This document shows positions 1 through 9,056 of a DNA stretch of 64,000 bases, piece after piece (position 1 is the stretch's first letter; every line of letters begins with the position of its first letter). The stretch is from Cesiribacter andamanensis AMV16 (GTDB taxonomy: Bacteria > Bacteroidota > Bacteroidia > Cytophagales > Cyclobacteriaceae). The notes beneath the pieces are model-generated. The model made no database searches, was not told the DNA's origin, and saw only the letters and a program-made list of their open reading frames with translations. The position numbers and the translations under genes are program-made. The stretch lies in NCBI RefSeq assembly GCF_000348925.1, contig NZ_AODQ01000007.1, positions 1-64,000 of the forward strand. The letters run 5' to 3'.

Positions 1-587
1 TACTGGGGGCTGTAGCGACGCTGAATGTACTGAGGCAGCTCGGCCGGGCGGTAGGGGGCCTGGGGCCCCATGAAGTAGTCCAGGCCAATCACCACCAGGT
101 CCATCTCATCGGAAATAAACAGGTCGGTGCCAAAGCCCGTTACCATGGTGTAGATTTGCGGCGGCTGAAAATCGGGATAGTAATGCTGGATGTAGCCAAA
201 GGCGGTGGCAAACTCCTGCTCCCAGCCGCTGAGGTCCGGAAACACCTGCTGGCTCTCCTGGTATACGGTATCCAGGTGGGGGTTCTGTGCCAGCTGCCAG
301 AGCTGGTTTACCACAATGGAATCGTGCGGATAGTCGCCCAGGCGCAAAAACTTTTTGGCGAATAATTCATTTTCCTGCAGAAATGCTGTTATTTCGTCCC
401 TCGATTTTGCCTCAAACACCTCCTGCTCCAGACGGCCAATGCGCACCTCAGGCATGTTGTCGCCAATATCCGGGCGGCGGATGCCCTCTTCGGATGCATC
501 GCCACAGGCCACCAGCTGCAGGCAAAGGGGCAACAGGAAGATAAAACGATAGACTGGATTAAATTGACGATGGTATGAAAAAAGCAT
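1..587 (-). CDS. gldB: GldB-like gliding motility lipoprotein (3' end outside window)
   Basis: An open reading frame runs leftward from ATG at 587 off the left edge, giving 195 codons with no stop. It begins with a short basic stretch and a hydrophobic segment ending in the lipobox LVAC, so it is a probable lipoprotein with Cys near residue 28. The stretch VVIGLDYFMG, followed by a proline-rich segment and PQYI, resembles the conserved core of GldB, a lipoprotein needed for gliding and T9SS function in Bacteroidetes (family knowledge). Its start lies inside the first codons of the divergent gene at 575, so the two 5' ends overlap by 13 nt. A start further downstream is possible, but no other Met precedes the signal segment. 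The C-terminal half cannot be judged. Confidence 0.75.
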   Translation of the reverse strand, partial: MLFSYHRQFNPVYRFIFLLPLCLQLVACGDASEEGIRRPDIGDNMPEVRIGRLEQEVFEAKSRDEITAFLQENELFAKKFLRLGDYPHDSIVVNQLWQLAQNPHLDTVYQESQQVFPDLSGWEQEFATAFGYIQHYYPDFQPPQIYTMVTGFGTDLFISDEMDLVVIGLDYFMGPQAPYRPAELPQYIQRRYSPQ

Positions 588-1210
588 GTTTGGTTCTTCT
601 GGGTTTAGCCCTTGCAATTGGCGCTCAGGCACAAAGTAAGATAGGAATAAAGTTTTCTCCAACCCTTTCTACCAATCGGGTCAACTATGAAGGCAGCGAC
701 TTCAGCGTTAACTCCGATGGCATAGGCGGCCGTTTTGTCTTTGGCGTGGTGTATGACCTGTTTCTGGCCGATAACTATTCATTCAGCACCGGCCTGATGT
801 ATGCCCCCAAACGGGTAGGCCTGGAGGTAACCGACCGCACCACCAGCATGACCCGCACCGAGGCCTACAGCCTGCAGTACCTGCAGCTGCCCGCCTCGCT
901 CAAGCTCTTTACCAACGAACTGGCCCTGGATACACGTATGTATTTTCAGCTGGGCGGCCTGCTGGATGTCAAGATCAATGAAAAGGCCCAGAGCGATGAC
1001 AACCGCTACATCGACAAATTTCAGTTCTTCGATTTTAGCGTACACCTGGGCGCCGGCGCCGAGTACCGCCTGGGCTACAACACAGTGCTCTTTGGCGGCT
1101 TCTTCTACAACCGCGGCGTAGTGAACGCTGCCCGCCGCACCAATGACTTTGCCGACAAGCTCCGCATCAACAATGACCTGTTGGGCCTGGACCTGGGCAT
1201 TAAGTTCTAA
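575..1210 (+). CDS. Outer-membrane beta-barrel protein (PorT-like/PF13568-type)
   Basis: 211 aa with a cleavable signal peptide ending AIGAQA-Q. The mature part is rich in alternating aromatic and polar strands and ends in LGLDLGIKF, a terminal beta strand with a final Phe typical of outer-membrane barrels. The layout (signal, 'IGIKFSPTLSTN' first strand, eight or so strands) fits the outer-membrane protein beta-barrel family often named PorT-like in Bacteroidetes. That family name does not prove a T9SS role, although the neighbouring gene on the other strand is GldB-like. It is transcribed alone: its start overlaps the divergent gene's start, and a strong intrinsic terminator follows 36 nt after the stop. 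Confidence 0.75.
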   Translation: MKKACLVLLGLALAIGAQAQSKIGIKFSPTLSTNRVNYEGSDFSVNSDGIGGRFVFGVVYDLFLADNYSFSTGLMYAPKRVGLEVTDRTTSMTRTEAYSLQYLQLPASLKLFTNELALDTRMYFQLGGLLDVKINEKAQSDDNRYIDKFQFFDFSVHLGAGAEYRLGYNTVLFGGFFYNRGVVNAARRTNDFADKLRINNDLLGLDLGIKF

Positions 1211-1246
1211 GCCACCCTTTCTAACCCCTTGTAGCAGAAAAGCACA

Positions 1247-1282
1247 AATACCGCCAGGAACCCCCCTGGCGGTATTTTTTTT
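1247..1282 (+). terminator. Intrinsic terminator after the beta-barrel gene
   Basis: A perfect 12-bp stem (AATACCGCCAGG with CCTGGCGGTATT), a 6-nt loop and a following run of eight T. It ends the transcript of the gene at 575-1210. Confidence 0.9.
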
Positions 1283-1322
1283 ATGCCCCAGCCGCTCCTT
1301 TTTCTAAAATAGCAGCGGCGGC

Positions 1323-1353
1323 TTGGGTGTAATTATCAATTGTTATATCTTTT
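1323..1353 (+). promoter_or_regulatory. Bacteroidetes-type promoter for the TPR gene
   Basis: TTG at 1323-1325, 20 nt, then TATCTTTT at 1346-1353. This fits the -33 TTG / -7 TAnnTTTG architecture of the Bacteroidetes primary sigma factor with one mismatch in the -7 box. The ATG at 1379 lies 26 nt downstream. Confidence 0.5.
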
Positions 1354-1378
1354 ATGCTGTATTTTATTCCAGTCCCGT

Positions 1379-2584
1379 ATGCACCTATTTTTTAAGCACC
1401 TGGCCTGCCGGCTGCTGCTGGCAGCTGTGATCGGCGGCGGCGTTATTTCTTCATTACCGGCACAGCAGGCCGATAGCAGCCAACATCCCCTGCTGGAGGC
1501 CCGTCAGCTCATGCTGTCCTATCACTATCAACAGGCCATCCCCCTTTTGCTTACGGCTGCCGGTACCGATAGCACAGCGGCAGAAGCACGCTGGCTGCTG
1601 GGCCAGTGCTACAGCCAAACCGGGCAAACGGCCGCCGCTAAGGGACAGCTGCAGCAGTTGCTGGAGGTAGAGCCCGCTCACCAGCCTGCCTGGTCCCTGC
1701 TGGGCGGGCTCTACCTGCGGGAAACCCACTATGGAGCAGCGGCCGATTGTTATGATCAGGCCCTGGCGCTGGACAGCACCAATGCCTACTACCACCGCCA
1801 GCGGGCCTCTATTGCCAGCCGGCAGGGCGCCCTCTCCCTTGCCATGCACCATTACCAGCAGGCCCTGGCCCTCAACGAGCATGATGTGGAGAGCCTCACC
1901 GAGCTGGCCGAGCTCTGGTTAAAGACGGGAAATGCCGCCCAAAGCTCCCAGCTGCTGCTGCAGGGCCTTGCCCTGGACTCTGCCAACCTGCGCCTCTGGC
2001 GGCTGCAGGCCCGGGTAGCCTACCGGCAAAAAGCCTATCAGGCAGTTGTTAGCGCCATGGAGTATCCCCTGGCCGCCGGCGATACCAGCCACTATTACCT
2101 GCAGTTGCTGGGCATCTCCCACTTTCACCTGGGCCGCTACCCCGAGGCCATCCGCTGGCTGGACTTTCTGCAGCAGCAGGGCGTAGATACCGAAGTGCTT
2201 AACTATTACCTGGGCCTGAGCTACCGCAACAACGGCCAGCCCGAAAAGGCCATTGTCTTACTGGAAAAGGCGGTAAAAAAGGGCATGTCCGAAAACCTGG
2301 GCCATTACTATACCCAGCTGGCGGTAAGCTATGAGGAAAAGGGCGATCATGGCAAGGCCATTCAGGCGTATCAGCTGGCCTATAAAGATTCCGGCGACCG
2401 ACTGCTGCTCTACCACCTTGCCCGCAACTACGACCGCTATTATAAAGACAAGAAGGTAGCCCTGCGCTACTACGAGAAATTCCTGGTGGAAGTGGATACG
2501 GTCAATACCGGCTACCAGGACTACGCCCGCTACCGCGCCTCCCAGCTCAAAGAACATATTCATTTTAGTGCCGATACACTTTAA
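1379..2584 (+). CDS. Exported TPR-repeat protein
   Basis: 401 aa from ATG 1379. An upstream in-frame TTG at 1340 is rejected because it falls inside the promoter and would bury the signal peptide. The N-terminus (basic MHLFFKH, hydrophobic core, SLPAQ) looks like a signal peptide. The rest is a series of tetratricopeptide repeats at about residues 45-360, with typical A-x-x-x-Y and P/A helix endings such as 'AADCYDQALALDSTNAYYH', ending in a repeat with YYEKF. It is a probable periplasmic scaffold for protein-protein contacts; no catalytic domain is visible. The next gene starts 20 nt downstream and is likely in the same transcript. Confidence 0.8.
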   Translation: MHLFFKHLACRLLLAAVIGGGVISSLPAQQADSSQHPLLEARQLMLSYHYQQAIPLLLTAAGTDSTAAEARWLLGQCYSQTGQTAAAKGQLQQLLEVEPAHQPAWSLLGGLYLRETHYGAAADCYDQALALDSTNAYYHRQRASIASRQGALSLAMHHYQQALALNEHDVESLTELAELWLKTGNAAQSSQLLLQGLALDSANLRLWRLQARVAYRQKAYQAVVSAMEYPLAAGDTSHYYLQLLGISHFHLGRYPEAIRWLDFLQQQGVDTEVLNYYLGLSYRNNGQPEKAIVLLEKAVKKGMSENLGHYYTQLAVSYEEKGDHGKAIQAYQLAYKDSGDRLLLYHLARNYDRYYKDKKVALRYYEKFLVEVDTVNTGYQDYARYRASQLKEHIHFSADTL

Positions 2585-2604
2585 TCTTAGCCCTCAACTG
2601 CTTT

Positions 2605-3969
2605 ATGAAGCTTCTTTCCTCTCTTCTACTGAGCCTCCTCTGCTGCTTTACCGCCGCGGCCCAGGATCACCTGACCAGCCTGGACAAGGTATCCTTAGAC
2701 CTTAGCCGCCACTCGCTGCGCGTGGAAGAAATCATTGATCAGCGCCCTGCGAAATCTTCCATTGGCTGGGTGCAAAAAGGAATGGTAAATCAGAAACAGC
2801 CGGTAAACTTCAAAAATGGCTTTACAACCGAGCTAATGCGCTTTATCAATTCGCATGGAGCAGGCCCGGCAGCCCAGCTACCCCTGGTGCTCAAAATACA
2901 AAAGCTTACCGTCTGGGAAGAAACGCTTTTCTCTAAAGAGTATGCACACGCCGAGCTGGCCCTGACCTTTTACGCAAAAAAAGACGAGCACTATCTGTAC
3001 CTGGCCTCTGCCTCGGCAGTTACCAAAAGTTCGGGCATGGACGTTACCGGCAAGCATGATGATAACCTGGTACGGGTATGGCAACAATGCTTTGATCAGC
3101 TGGCCAGAGAAAACCTCCAGGAGCGTCTGCAGGCGGCCACTCCCCTCAGCCTGGCCGACCTAATGCAAGAGAGCAATGCCGCTACCCCTCAGGAGTTTGC
3201 CATCTTAACAACTGCGCCTAAAGCCGGGGTGTATGGCTCGTTTCAGGAGTTTCGGGACAATTCTCCCGGCAATACAATTCCCATCACAATCAAAGAAAAG
3301 GGCCGTCTGGATTATGTAGCCCACTTTGTTCCGGACAACCAAAAAGTAACCAATGCCTGGGGATTTTCCGATGGCAACACCTTCTACATTCACTACAGTA
3401 ATAGCTTCTTTCCCCTGGTACAACATGAAGAGGGATTTGTTTTTTATGGTTATGGCGCCATCAATAGTCAGCATGTAGCAACGGCTGCCGTGCTGGGTGG
3501 GGCCATTGGCGGGGCCATAGCCGGAGCAACCTCAGGAAAGGGGCAAACGGTAGAATATTCGCTCAACATGCTTACGGGCACTGTTCAATCACCCGAAAAT
3601 GAGCAGTTTCTTCCTACAACCGACGAAACTACCCCGGCTACCATCACCCTCTACAGAAGGGGAAAGGGGCAGCTGCAGGAGCAGGTATTTCTTTCCATAA
3701 ACGATACGCTTACGCTTGAGCTTGCCCCTAACGCCCTTCGGCAGCTAGTCATCACACCGCCCGTTGGTGAGCTTAAATTTTATACCAGAGATAAAAAAGA
3801 GCCTGTTTTTGTGTTTACCCCCACCGTTGGGCTTAACCGCTTCATAGAAATTAGCCTGCCGGAGAAGAGAGGGGCATCGCTATCCGTAAAAGTAGTGGAG
3901 GAGAAAATAGGCGAATTTTATACAAAGGAAATAGAGTTGATCCATGAAAAGCAAAACAGGCAGCGTTGA
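2605..3969 (+). CDS. Exported protein of unknown function
   Basis: 454 aa with a clear signal peptide (MKLLSSLLLSLLCCFTAAAQ). I do not recognise the family. The N-terminal third (residues 30-190) alternates short strands and helices; a glycine/alanine-rich segment near residues 293-312 (GGAIGGAIAGATSGKG) resembles glycine-zipper motifs that insert in or lie on membranes. The C-terminal part is beta-rich and ends in a charged tail with EKQNRQR. It follows the TPR gene by 20 nt, so the two probably form a two-gene unit. About 250 nt of non-coding DNA follow, closed by the terminator of the facing hom operon. Confidence 0.7.
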   Translation: MKLLSSLLLSLLCCFTAAAQDHLTSLDKVSLDLSRHSLRVEEIIDQRPAKSSIGWVQKGMVNQKQPVNFKNGFTTELMRFINSHGAGPAAQLPLVLKIQKLTVWEETLFSKEYAHAELALTFYAKKDEHYLYLASASAVTKSSGMDVTGKHDDNLVRVWQQCFDQLARENLQERLQAATPLSLADLMQESNAATPQEFAILTTAPKAGVYGSFQEFRDNSPGNTIPITIKEKGRLDYVAHFVPDNQKVTNAWGFSDGNTFYIHYSNSFFPLVQHEEGFVFYGYGAINSQHVATAAVLGGAIGGAIAGATSGKGQTVEYSLNMLTGTVQSPENEQFLPTTDETTPATITLYRRGKGQLQEQVFLSINDTLTLELAPNALRQLVITPPVGELKFYTRDKKEPVFVFTPTVGLNRFIEISLPEKRGASLSVKVVEEKIGEFYTKEIELIHEKQNRQR

Positions 3970-4162
3970 GGCTTACAAGAGATGCCCTCCTGTTCGGTTG
4001 CTGTGATTAGCACCTGTGCCTGCTTGCAAATTGTTTATTTTCTAAGTCTCTCCACTTGTCTGGCAGAAGGTTGTGCCACGACTTGTAAAGGAGAGGGGCT
4101 GGTAGTGCGCATCCTCTGCCCAAAATCAGCCCTTAGTCGGGGCACAACTGGTGCTGCAAATG

Positions 4163-4194
4163 AAAAAAGCTGCCCCTAAGGTAAGGGCAGCTTT
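4163..4194 (-). terminator. Intrinsic terminator of the metY-metX-hom operon
   Basis: Read leftward, a stem of about 11 bp (GAAAGCTGCCC with GGGCAGCTTT) is followed by a run of six T. It sits 25 nt past the stop codon of hom. Confidence 0.85.
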
Positions 4195-4218
4195 CAGAAA
4201 CATCGTAACCAACCATCA

Positions 4219-5208
4219 TCAGGCCACCACTATGGGGTGGCGCTTTTCTTGTTTGGGGTAGGCATAGGCCCTGCCCTCCATAAGCTTTAGTACATCTGAG
4301 AGCACCGCCGTGCCTGTAGGCCGGGCGCCCGCACCCCGCCCGGTAAAGAGCTGCGGGCCGCTGTATTTCAGCGCTACCTCTACTCCATTCAGCTCCTGCT
4401 CAATGCCCCAGAGCGCATCATCGGGCTCCAGCCATTCGGGACCAACACTGGCCTGCAGGCTACCCCCTGCGTCCCTTTGCAGCCGGGCAATCAGCTTGAT
4501 GCGGCGGCCCTGCGCTTCTGCTTCCCGGATCTGGCCGGCAGATATACCCGTAATGCCGGTGCGCGTAATGTCTGCGGGGGCAAGCGCTGTGCCAAAGGCA
4601 TGCAGGGCCAGCAGGCTGAGCTTGTAGCAGGGGTCGTAGCCCTCAACATCGGCGGCAGGATCTGCCTCGGCAAAGCCCAGGCGCTGGGCTTCCTGTAGGG
4701 CATGGGCATAGCTCCAGCCTTGCTGGCGCATCTGGCTCAGGATGTAGTTGGAGGTGCCGTTGAGAATGGCCCGCAGTGACAGCACCGGCTCATGCCGCAG
4801 GGGTTCGTCCAGCAGGTGCAGGATGGGAATGGCGCCGCCTACAGCCCCCTCGTAGCGCAGGGGGGTACTGGTTTCCTGCTGCAGGGCCAGCAGCTCGGGC
4901 AGGTGCAGGGCCAGCATTTTCTTGGAGGCCGAAACCACCGGCAGCCAGCGCAGCAGGCTCTCCCGTACAATGGAAAAGGCCGGCTCGGTCTCGCTGATGG
5001 CCTCTACCACCAGATCGATCTCCGGATCTTCCAGAATATCCCTTGCCTCGCAGGTAAGCAGCTCCTGTGGGGCTGGCCGCTCTTTGTGGGGGTTGCGCAC
5101 GCAAATGCGGTGCACCTCCAGCGGGAGTTGCTGCTCCTGCAGAATCTGGTAAAAACCCTGTCCTACCGTACCAAAACCAAATAATCCTATCTTCAAGCGC
5201 CTGTCCAT
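4219..5208 (-). CDS. hom: Homoserine dehydrogenase
   Basis: 329 aa. It reduces aspartate semialdehyde to homoserine with NAD(P)H, the branch-point step to methionine and threonine. An N-terminal Rossmann motif GFGTVGQG (about residues 11-18) binds the nucleotide; ILNGTSNYIL near residue 150 and the following EADP segment are the conserved substrate/catalytic region. There is no C-terminal ACT domain and no aspartokinase fusion, so it is the short monofunctional form and probably lacks classical threonine feedback control. It is the last gene of the metY-metX-hom operon, 47 nt after metX, so homoserine supply is tied to methionine synthesis. An intrinsic terminator follows. Confidence 0.93.
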   Translation of the reverse strand: MDRRLKIGLFGFGTVGQGFYQILQEQQLPLEVHRICVRNPHKERPAPQELLTCEARDILEDPEIDLVVEAISETEPAFSIVRESLLRWLPVVSASKKMLALHLPELLALQQETSTPLRYEGAVGGAIPILHLLDEPLRHEPVLSLRAILNGTSNYILSQMRQQGWSYAHALQEAQRLGFAEADPAADVEGYDPCYKLSLLALHAFGTALAPADITRTGITGISAGQIREAEAQGRRIKLIARLQRDAGGSLQASVGPEWLEPDDALWGIEQELNGVEVALKYSGPQLFTGRGAGARPTGTAVLSDVLKLMEGRAYAYPKQEKRHPIVVA

Positions 5209-5255
5209 AGTTGTAGGGAATGAATGCGTGTGTAAATCGTTCTGTTAAAAAAGGG

Positions 5256-6308
5256 CTATACTTTTACTTCTGTCTGGGCCTGGGCTACGCCGGTAAAATC
5301 CGGAAAGTACCCCTGGATGGCCGCTGCTATGGGGGCGGCTTCTACCAGAAAGCCATCATGCCCATAGAGCGAGGAGATCACCTCCAGCCGTGCCTGCGGA
5401 ATGTGCTGCACCAGGTACTCCTGCTCCTGCAGGGGAAACAGCAGGTCCGAATCAATGCCCACGGCCAGGGTTTTGGCCGTAACCCCTGCCAGCGCCTGCT
5501 GCGCGCCGCCCCGGCCCCGGCCCACATGGTGCGAATCCATGGCCTGGCTGAAGCGGTAATAGGTATAGGCATTGAAGCGCTCGGCCAGCTTATGCCCCTG
5601 GTATTGCTGATAGGCCGAGGCTCGGTACCGGCCAAGCTGGTCCGGATCCTGCTCGGCCTGCCGCTGCTGGTAGATCTCGTAGGTGCGGTAGGAGAGCACC
5701 CCCAGCGTACGGGCCACCTTTAGGCCCTGCAGGCCAGCCTTTTTGCTGTTGAGCTGCCAGGTAACATCGGCTTCTATGGCCATGCGCTGGCTTTCATTAA
5801 AGGCAATGCCCCAGGGCGAATGCCAGGCATTGCTGGCCAGCACCACCAGCCGCGCTACCGAGCGGGGCTGCTCCACGGCCCACTCCAGCGCATGCTGCCC
5901 GCCCAGTGAGCCTCCCATCAGCAGGCCTATGCGCGGAATGTCCAGATGCTTTTGCAGCAGTTGAAAGGCCCGCACCATATCCCGGTTGGTAAGCTCCGGA
6001 AAGCTGTGGTACCAGGGGGTATGGGTTTTGGGGTGTACGCTTAGCGGGCCGGTAGAGCCGTAGCAGCCCCCCAGCGCATTGGCGCAAACAATGAAGTGGC
6101 GGGCCGGGTCCAGCAGCTTGCCCGGCCCCACCAGTCCTGCCCACCACTCCTGGGGTTGGGCATTGCCAGTAAGGGCATGGCAGATCCAGACGGCGTTATC
6201 GCGGGCCGCATTGAGCCTGCCGGCCGTGGTGTAGGCAAGCTCAAAGCCCGGAAGCGCGCCACCGCTTTCCAGTTCAAAGGGGTGGGTATATCGAAAGGTG
6301 TGCAGCAT
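5256..6308 (-). CDS. metX: Homoserine O-acetyltransferase
   Basis: 350 aa, normal length for MetX. It acetylates homoserine with acetyl-CoA, making the substrate of MetY. Alpha/beta-hydrolase fold with the nucleophile Ser134 in MGGSLGG, an Asp in IDSDLLFP and the His in YGHDGF near the C-terminus. HALTGNA and the GGCYGSTGP loop are family hallmarks. Acetyl versus succinyl specificity in this family cannot be told from motifs alone; the partner MetY favours the acetyl route. It lies between metY (109 nt upstream, with a hairpin in the gap) and hom. Confidence 0.93.
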   Translation of the reverse strand: MLHTFRYTHPFELESGGALPGFELAYTTAGRLNAARDNAVWICHALTGNAQPQEWWAGLVGPGKLLDPARHFIVCANALGGCYGSTGPLSVHPKTHTPWYHSFPELTNRDMVRAFQLLQKHLDIPRIGLLMGGSLGGQHALEWAVEQPRSVARLVVLASNAWHSPWGIAFNESQRMAIEADVTWQLNSKKAGLQGLKVARTLGVLSYRTYEIYQQRQAEQDPDQLGRYRASAYQQYQGHKLAERFNAYTYYRFSQAMDSHHVGRGRGGAQQALAGVTAKTLAVGIDSDLLFPLQEQEYLVQHIPQARLEVISSLYGHDGFLVEAAPIAAAIQGYFPDFTGVAQAQTEVKV

Positions 6309-6384
6309 GGTCTTTCTGCCGGAATCACCTGCTCCAGAGGAGGAGAAGCCCGGCCTGTCAGTAGGGGTTGATCAGGGTAAAACA

Positions 6385-6406
6385 CCCCTCTCCGACCGGA
6401 GAGGGG
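6385..6406 (-). repeat. Intercistronic hairpin between metY and metX
   Basis: A perfect 10-bp stem, CCCCTCTCCG with CGGAGAGGGG, and a 2-nt loop in the 109-nt gap between metY and metX. Leftward it is followed by TGTTTTACC, only a weak T-run, so it may be an mRNA-stability or processing site, or a leaky terminator that lowers metX-hom expression. Confidence 0.6.
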
Positions 6407-6417
6407 GATAGGGTGCA

Positions 6418-7836
<1,419 letters not shown>

Positions 7837-7869
7837 CTACCCACCATACCGGCGGGGAGCAGCCCACTC

Positions 7870-7920
7870 AAAAAAGCCTGAAAGGAGGAGTTAGCAACAG
7901 CAACAACAGCACATTCGGCT
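7870..7920 (-). terminator. Terminator-like hairpin enclosing the poly-Cys ORF
   Basis: Read leftward, AGCCGAA (7920-7914) can pair with TTCAGGCT (7882-7875, one bulged base), followed directly by six T (7875-7870). The loop holds all six Cys codons and the stop of the leader ORF, and the 5' arm touches its start codon. The stem is short with a long loop, so stability is doubtful. The same 5' arm, extended to GCAGCC, could instead pair with GGCTGC just beyond (around 7858-7864), a possible antiterminator. Confidence 0.35.
7891..7914 (-). CDS. Poly-cysteine leader peptide (Met + six Cys)
   Basis: An ATG at 7914 is followed by six consecutive Cys codons (mixed TGC and TGT) and a TAA at 7891-7893. 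It lies 135 nt upstream of the metY ATG and about 125 nt downstream of the S-box. A run of six Cys codons, among the rarest codons, inside the leader of a sulfur-assimilating operon fits a regulatory peptide whose translation senses cysteinyl-tRNA. Poly-Cys upstream ORFs with this logic are known in mycobacteria (family knowledge). No Shine-Dalgarno site is visible, as is usual in Bacteroidetes. Function is inferred from position and composition only. Confidence 0.6.
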   Translation of the reverse strand: MCCCCCC

Positions 7921-8040
7921 GCCGGCAGCAAAGCGGCAAACAGATGCAGAAACTGCCCAAGGGAGGGTCAGTAAAAAAAGAGGCGCTGTAAAATTCGTGT
8001 GTGTGTTCATACAGTAACGATTTATATTCTCCCGCTTATC

Positions 8041-8130
8041 CGGGATCAGGATTTAGCACCGTTGCCATCTGTCTGGCAGGGTTGCTAGCGCTTCACAGAG
8101 CCTGTCTCTCCGCGCTTCTTTATAAATCAG
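8041..8130 (-). promoter_or_regulatory. SAM-I (S-box) riboswitch
   Basis: Leftward from about 8130 the sequence matches the S-box core. AAGCGCGGAGAGACAGGCTC starts P2 and its kink-turn, GTGAAGCGCT closes P2, GCAACC joins to P3 (CTGCCA with TGGCA), and ACGGTGCTAAATCCTG is the conserved P4/J4-1 segment. SAM binding normally turns methionine genes off. It precedes metY by about 285 nt. I could not find one convincing expression platform: a run of seven T at 7979-7973 and the poly-Cys hairpin further on are candidates. Confidence 0.9.
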
Positions 8131-8179
8131 TCACTTCTGGAAGGGAAGAAAATTTCCCGCTGAGAATGACGTGATACCG

Positions 8180-8210
8180 CAAACGTACGCCCCCTTTTTT
8201 TGCCATGCAA
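8180..8210 (-). promoter_or_regulatory. Promoter of the metY operon
   Basis: Leftward: TTG at 8210-8208, exactly 20 nt, then TACGTTTG at 8187-8180, a perfect TAnnTTTG -7 element. Transcription would start near 8173, about 45 nt before the riboswitch, giving a leader of roughly 420 nt before metY. Confidence 0.7.
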
Positions 8211-8300
8211 GCCCGGGGCTATAAAATTTTTTTGGTAAAACAGACTTGCACCCAGACCGTTAAAGAAGTATACCGTGCTGTTTAACCCCCTTCATTCCTT

Positions 8301-8708
8301 ATGAAAACCCTAGGCTTTTTTACCCTCTTACTGCTTAGCGCGCTACTGCTTACGGCCAATCGCTGCGGCGGCGGAGCCGAAGACTACGCTATGCCCGACA
8401 GCTTCTACGGCAGCTGGATCCATTCGCATGAAGAAGACTACAGCGGCTACCAGGTGTACCGCCATCCCTCCTTTAACTTTCCGCCCAGCCGGGGGCGGGA
8501 GCGTTTTGACATACGCCCCAAGGGGGTGCTGCTCTACTACGCCATAGCGCCCACCGACGGCCAGGCCGATCCGGAAGAAGGCCGCTGGCTGCCCCTTAAC
8601 CAGCGCACCATAGAGGTAAGCCTGCCCAAGAGCAGGGGGTACCAGTTTTCGGCCGAGCTGATTGAAATTGCCAACGACCGCCTGGTGATCCGCAAGCTGC
8701 CGGAATAG
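8301..8708 (+). CDS. Small exported protein of unknown function
   Basis: 135 aa with an N-terminal hydrophobic signal (MKTLGFFTLLLLSALLLTA) followed by NRCGGG. The Cys after Arg is not a canonical lipobox, so secretion or lipidation remains open. The mature part is beta-rich, with a segment RERFDIRPKGVLLYY, and ends in RLVIRKLPE. This resembles small lipocalin-like proteins, but I do not recognise a family. It is transcribed alone, diverging from the metY operon promoter. Confidence 0.65.
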   Translation: MKTLGFFTLLLLSALLLTANRCGGGAEDYAMPDSFYGSWIHSHEEDYSGYQVYRHPSFNFPPSRGRERFDIRPKGVLLYYAIAPTDGQADPEEGRWLPLNQRTIEVSLPKSRGYQFSAELIEIANDRLVIRKLPE

Positions 8709-9056
8709 AGAAACAGGCATTTTCCACTCTGCCACCCCCTGTCAGAATGCAGTCTTTTGGCACCATCTTTCGCAAATACATTTGATTTCCAAATGTAATT
8801 TTGAGTGCAAAAGCAAATGCAGAATATAGTTCCAAATGGCCACCACTATTCCTAACAAATCTCCCTATAGGATTTACTCAATATCAATTTTTAACATATA
8901 GGCATACCGTTAGATATGCTACCGGTGTCCTGTACCCGTGCCGGGCCAATGCGAGCGTACTTTTCAGCCTGTAATCGAGTTTTTCGGCCTTTGCTTCTCC
9001 AGTACATTTGAGGTAACCAACCAACCGACTTTGCTTACCTGAAGGAGAAAGAACGC
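8709..9056. other. Intergenic region with one inverted repeat
   Basis: 348 nt without a gene. It holds a perfect 8-bp inverted repeat TACATTTG / CAAATGTA (8777-8797, 5-nt spacer), which could be a small operator or hairpin. Near the right end GAAGGAGAAAG, 5 nt before the ATG at 9057, is an unusually good Shine-Dalgarno sequence for this genome. Confidence 0.5.

Noticed and set aside
3982-4179. 65-codon frame between the unknown exported gene and hom
   Set aside because: No motif, atypical composition, and it ends in the hom terminator; treated as non-coding.
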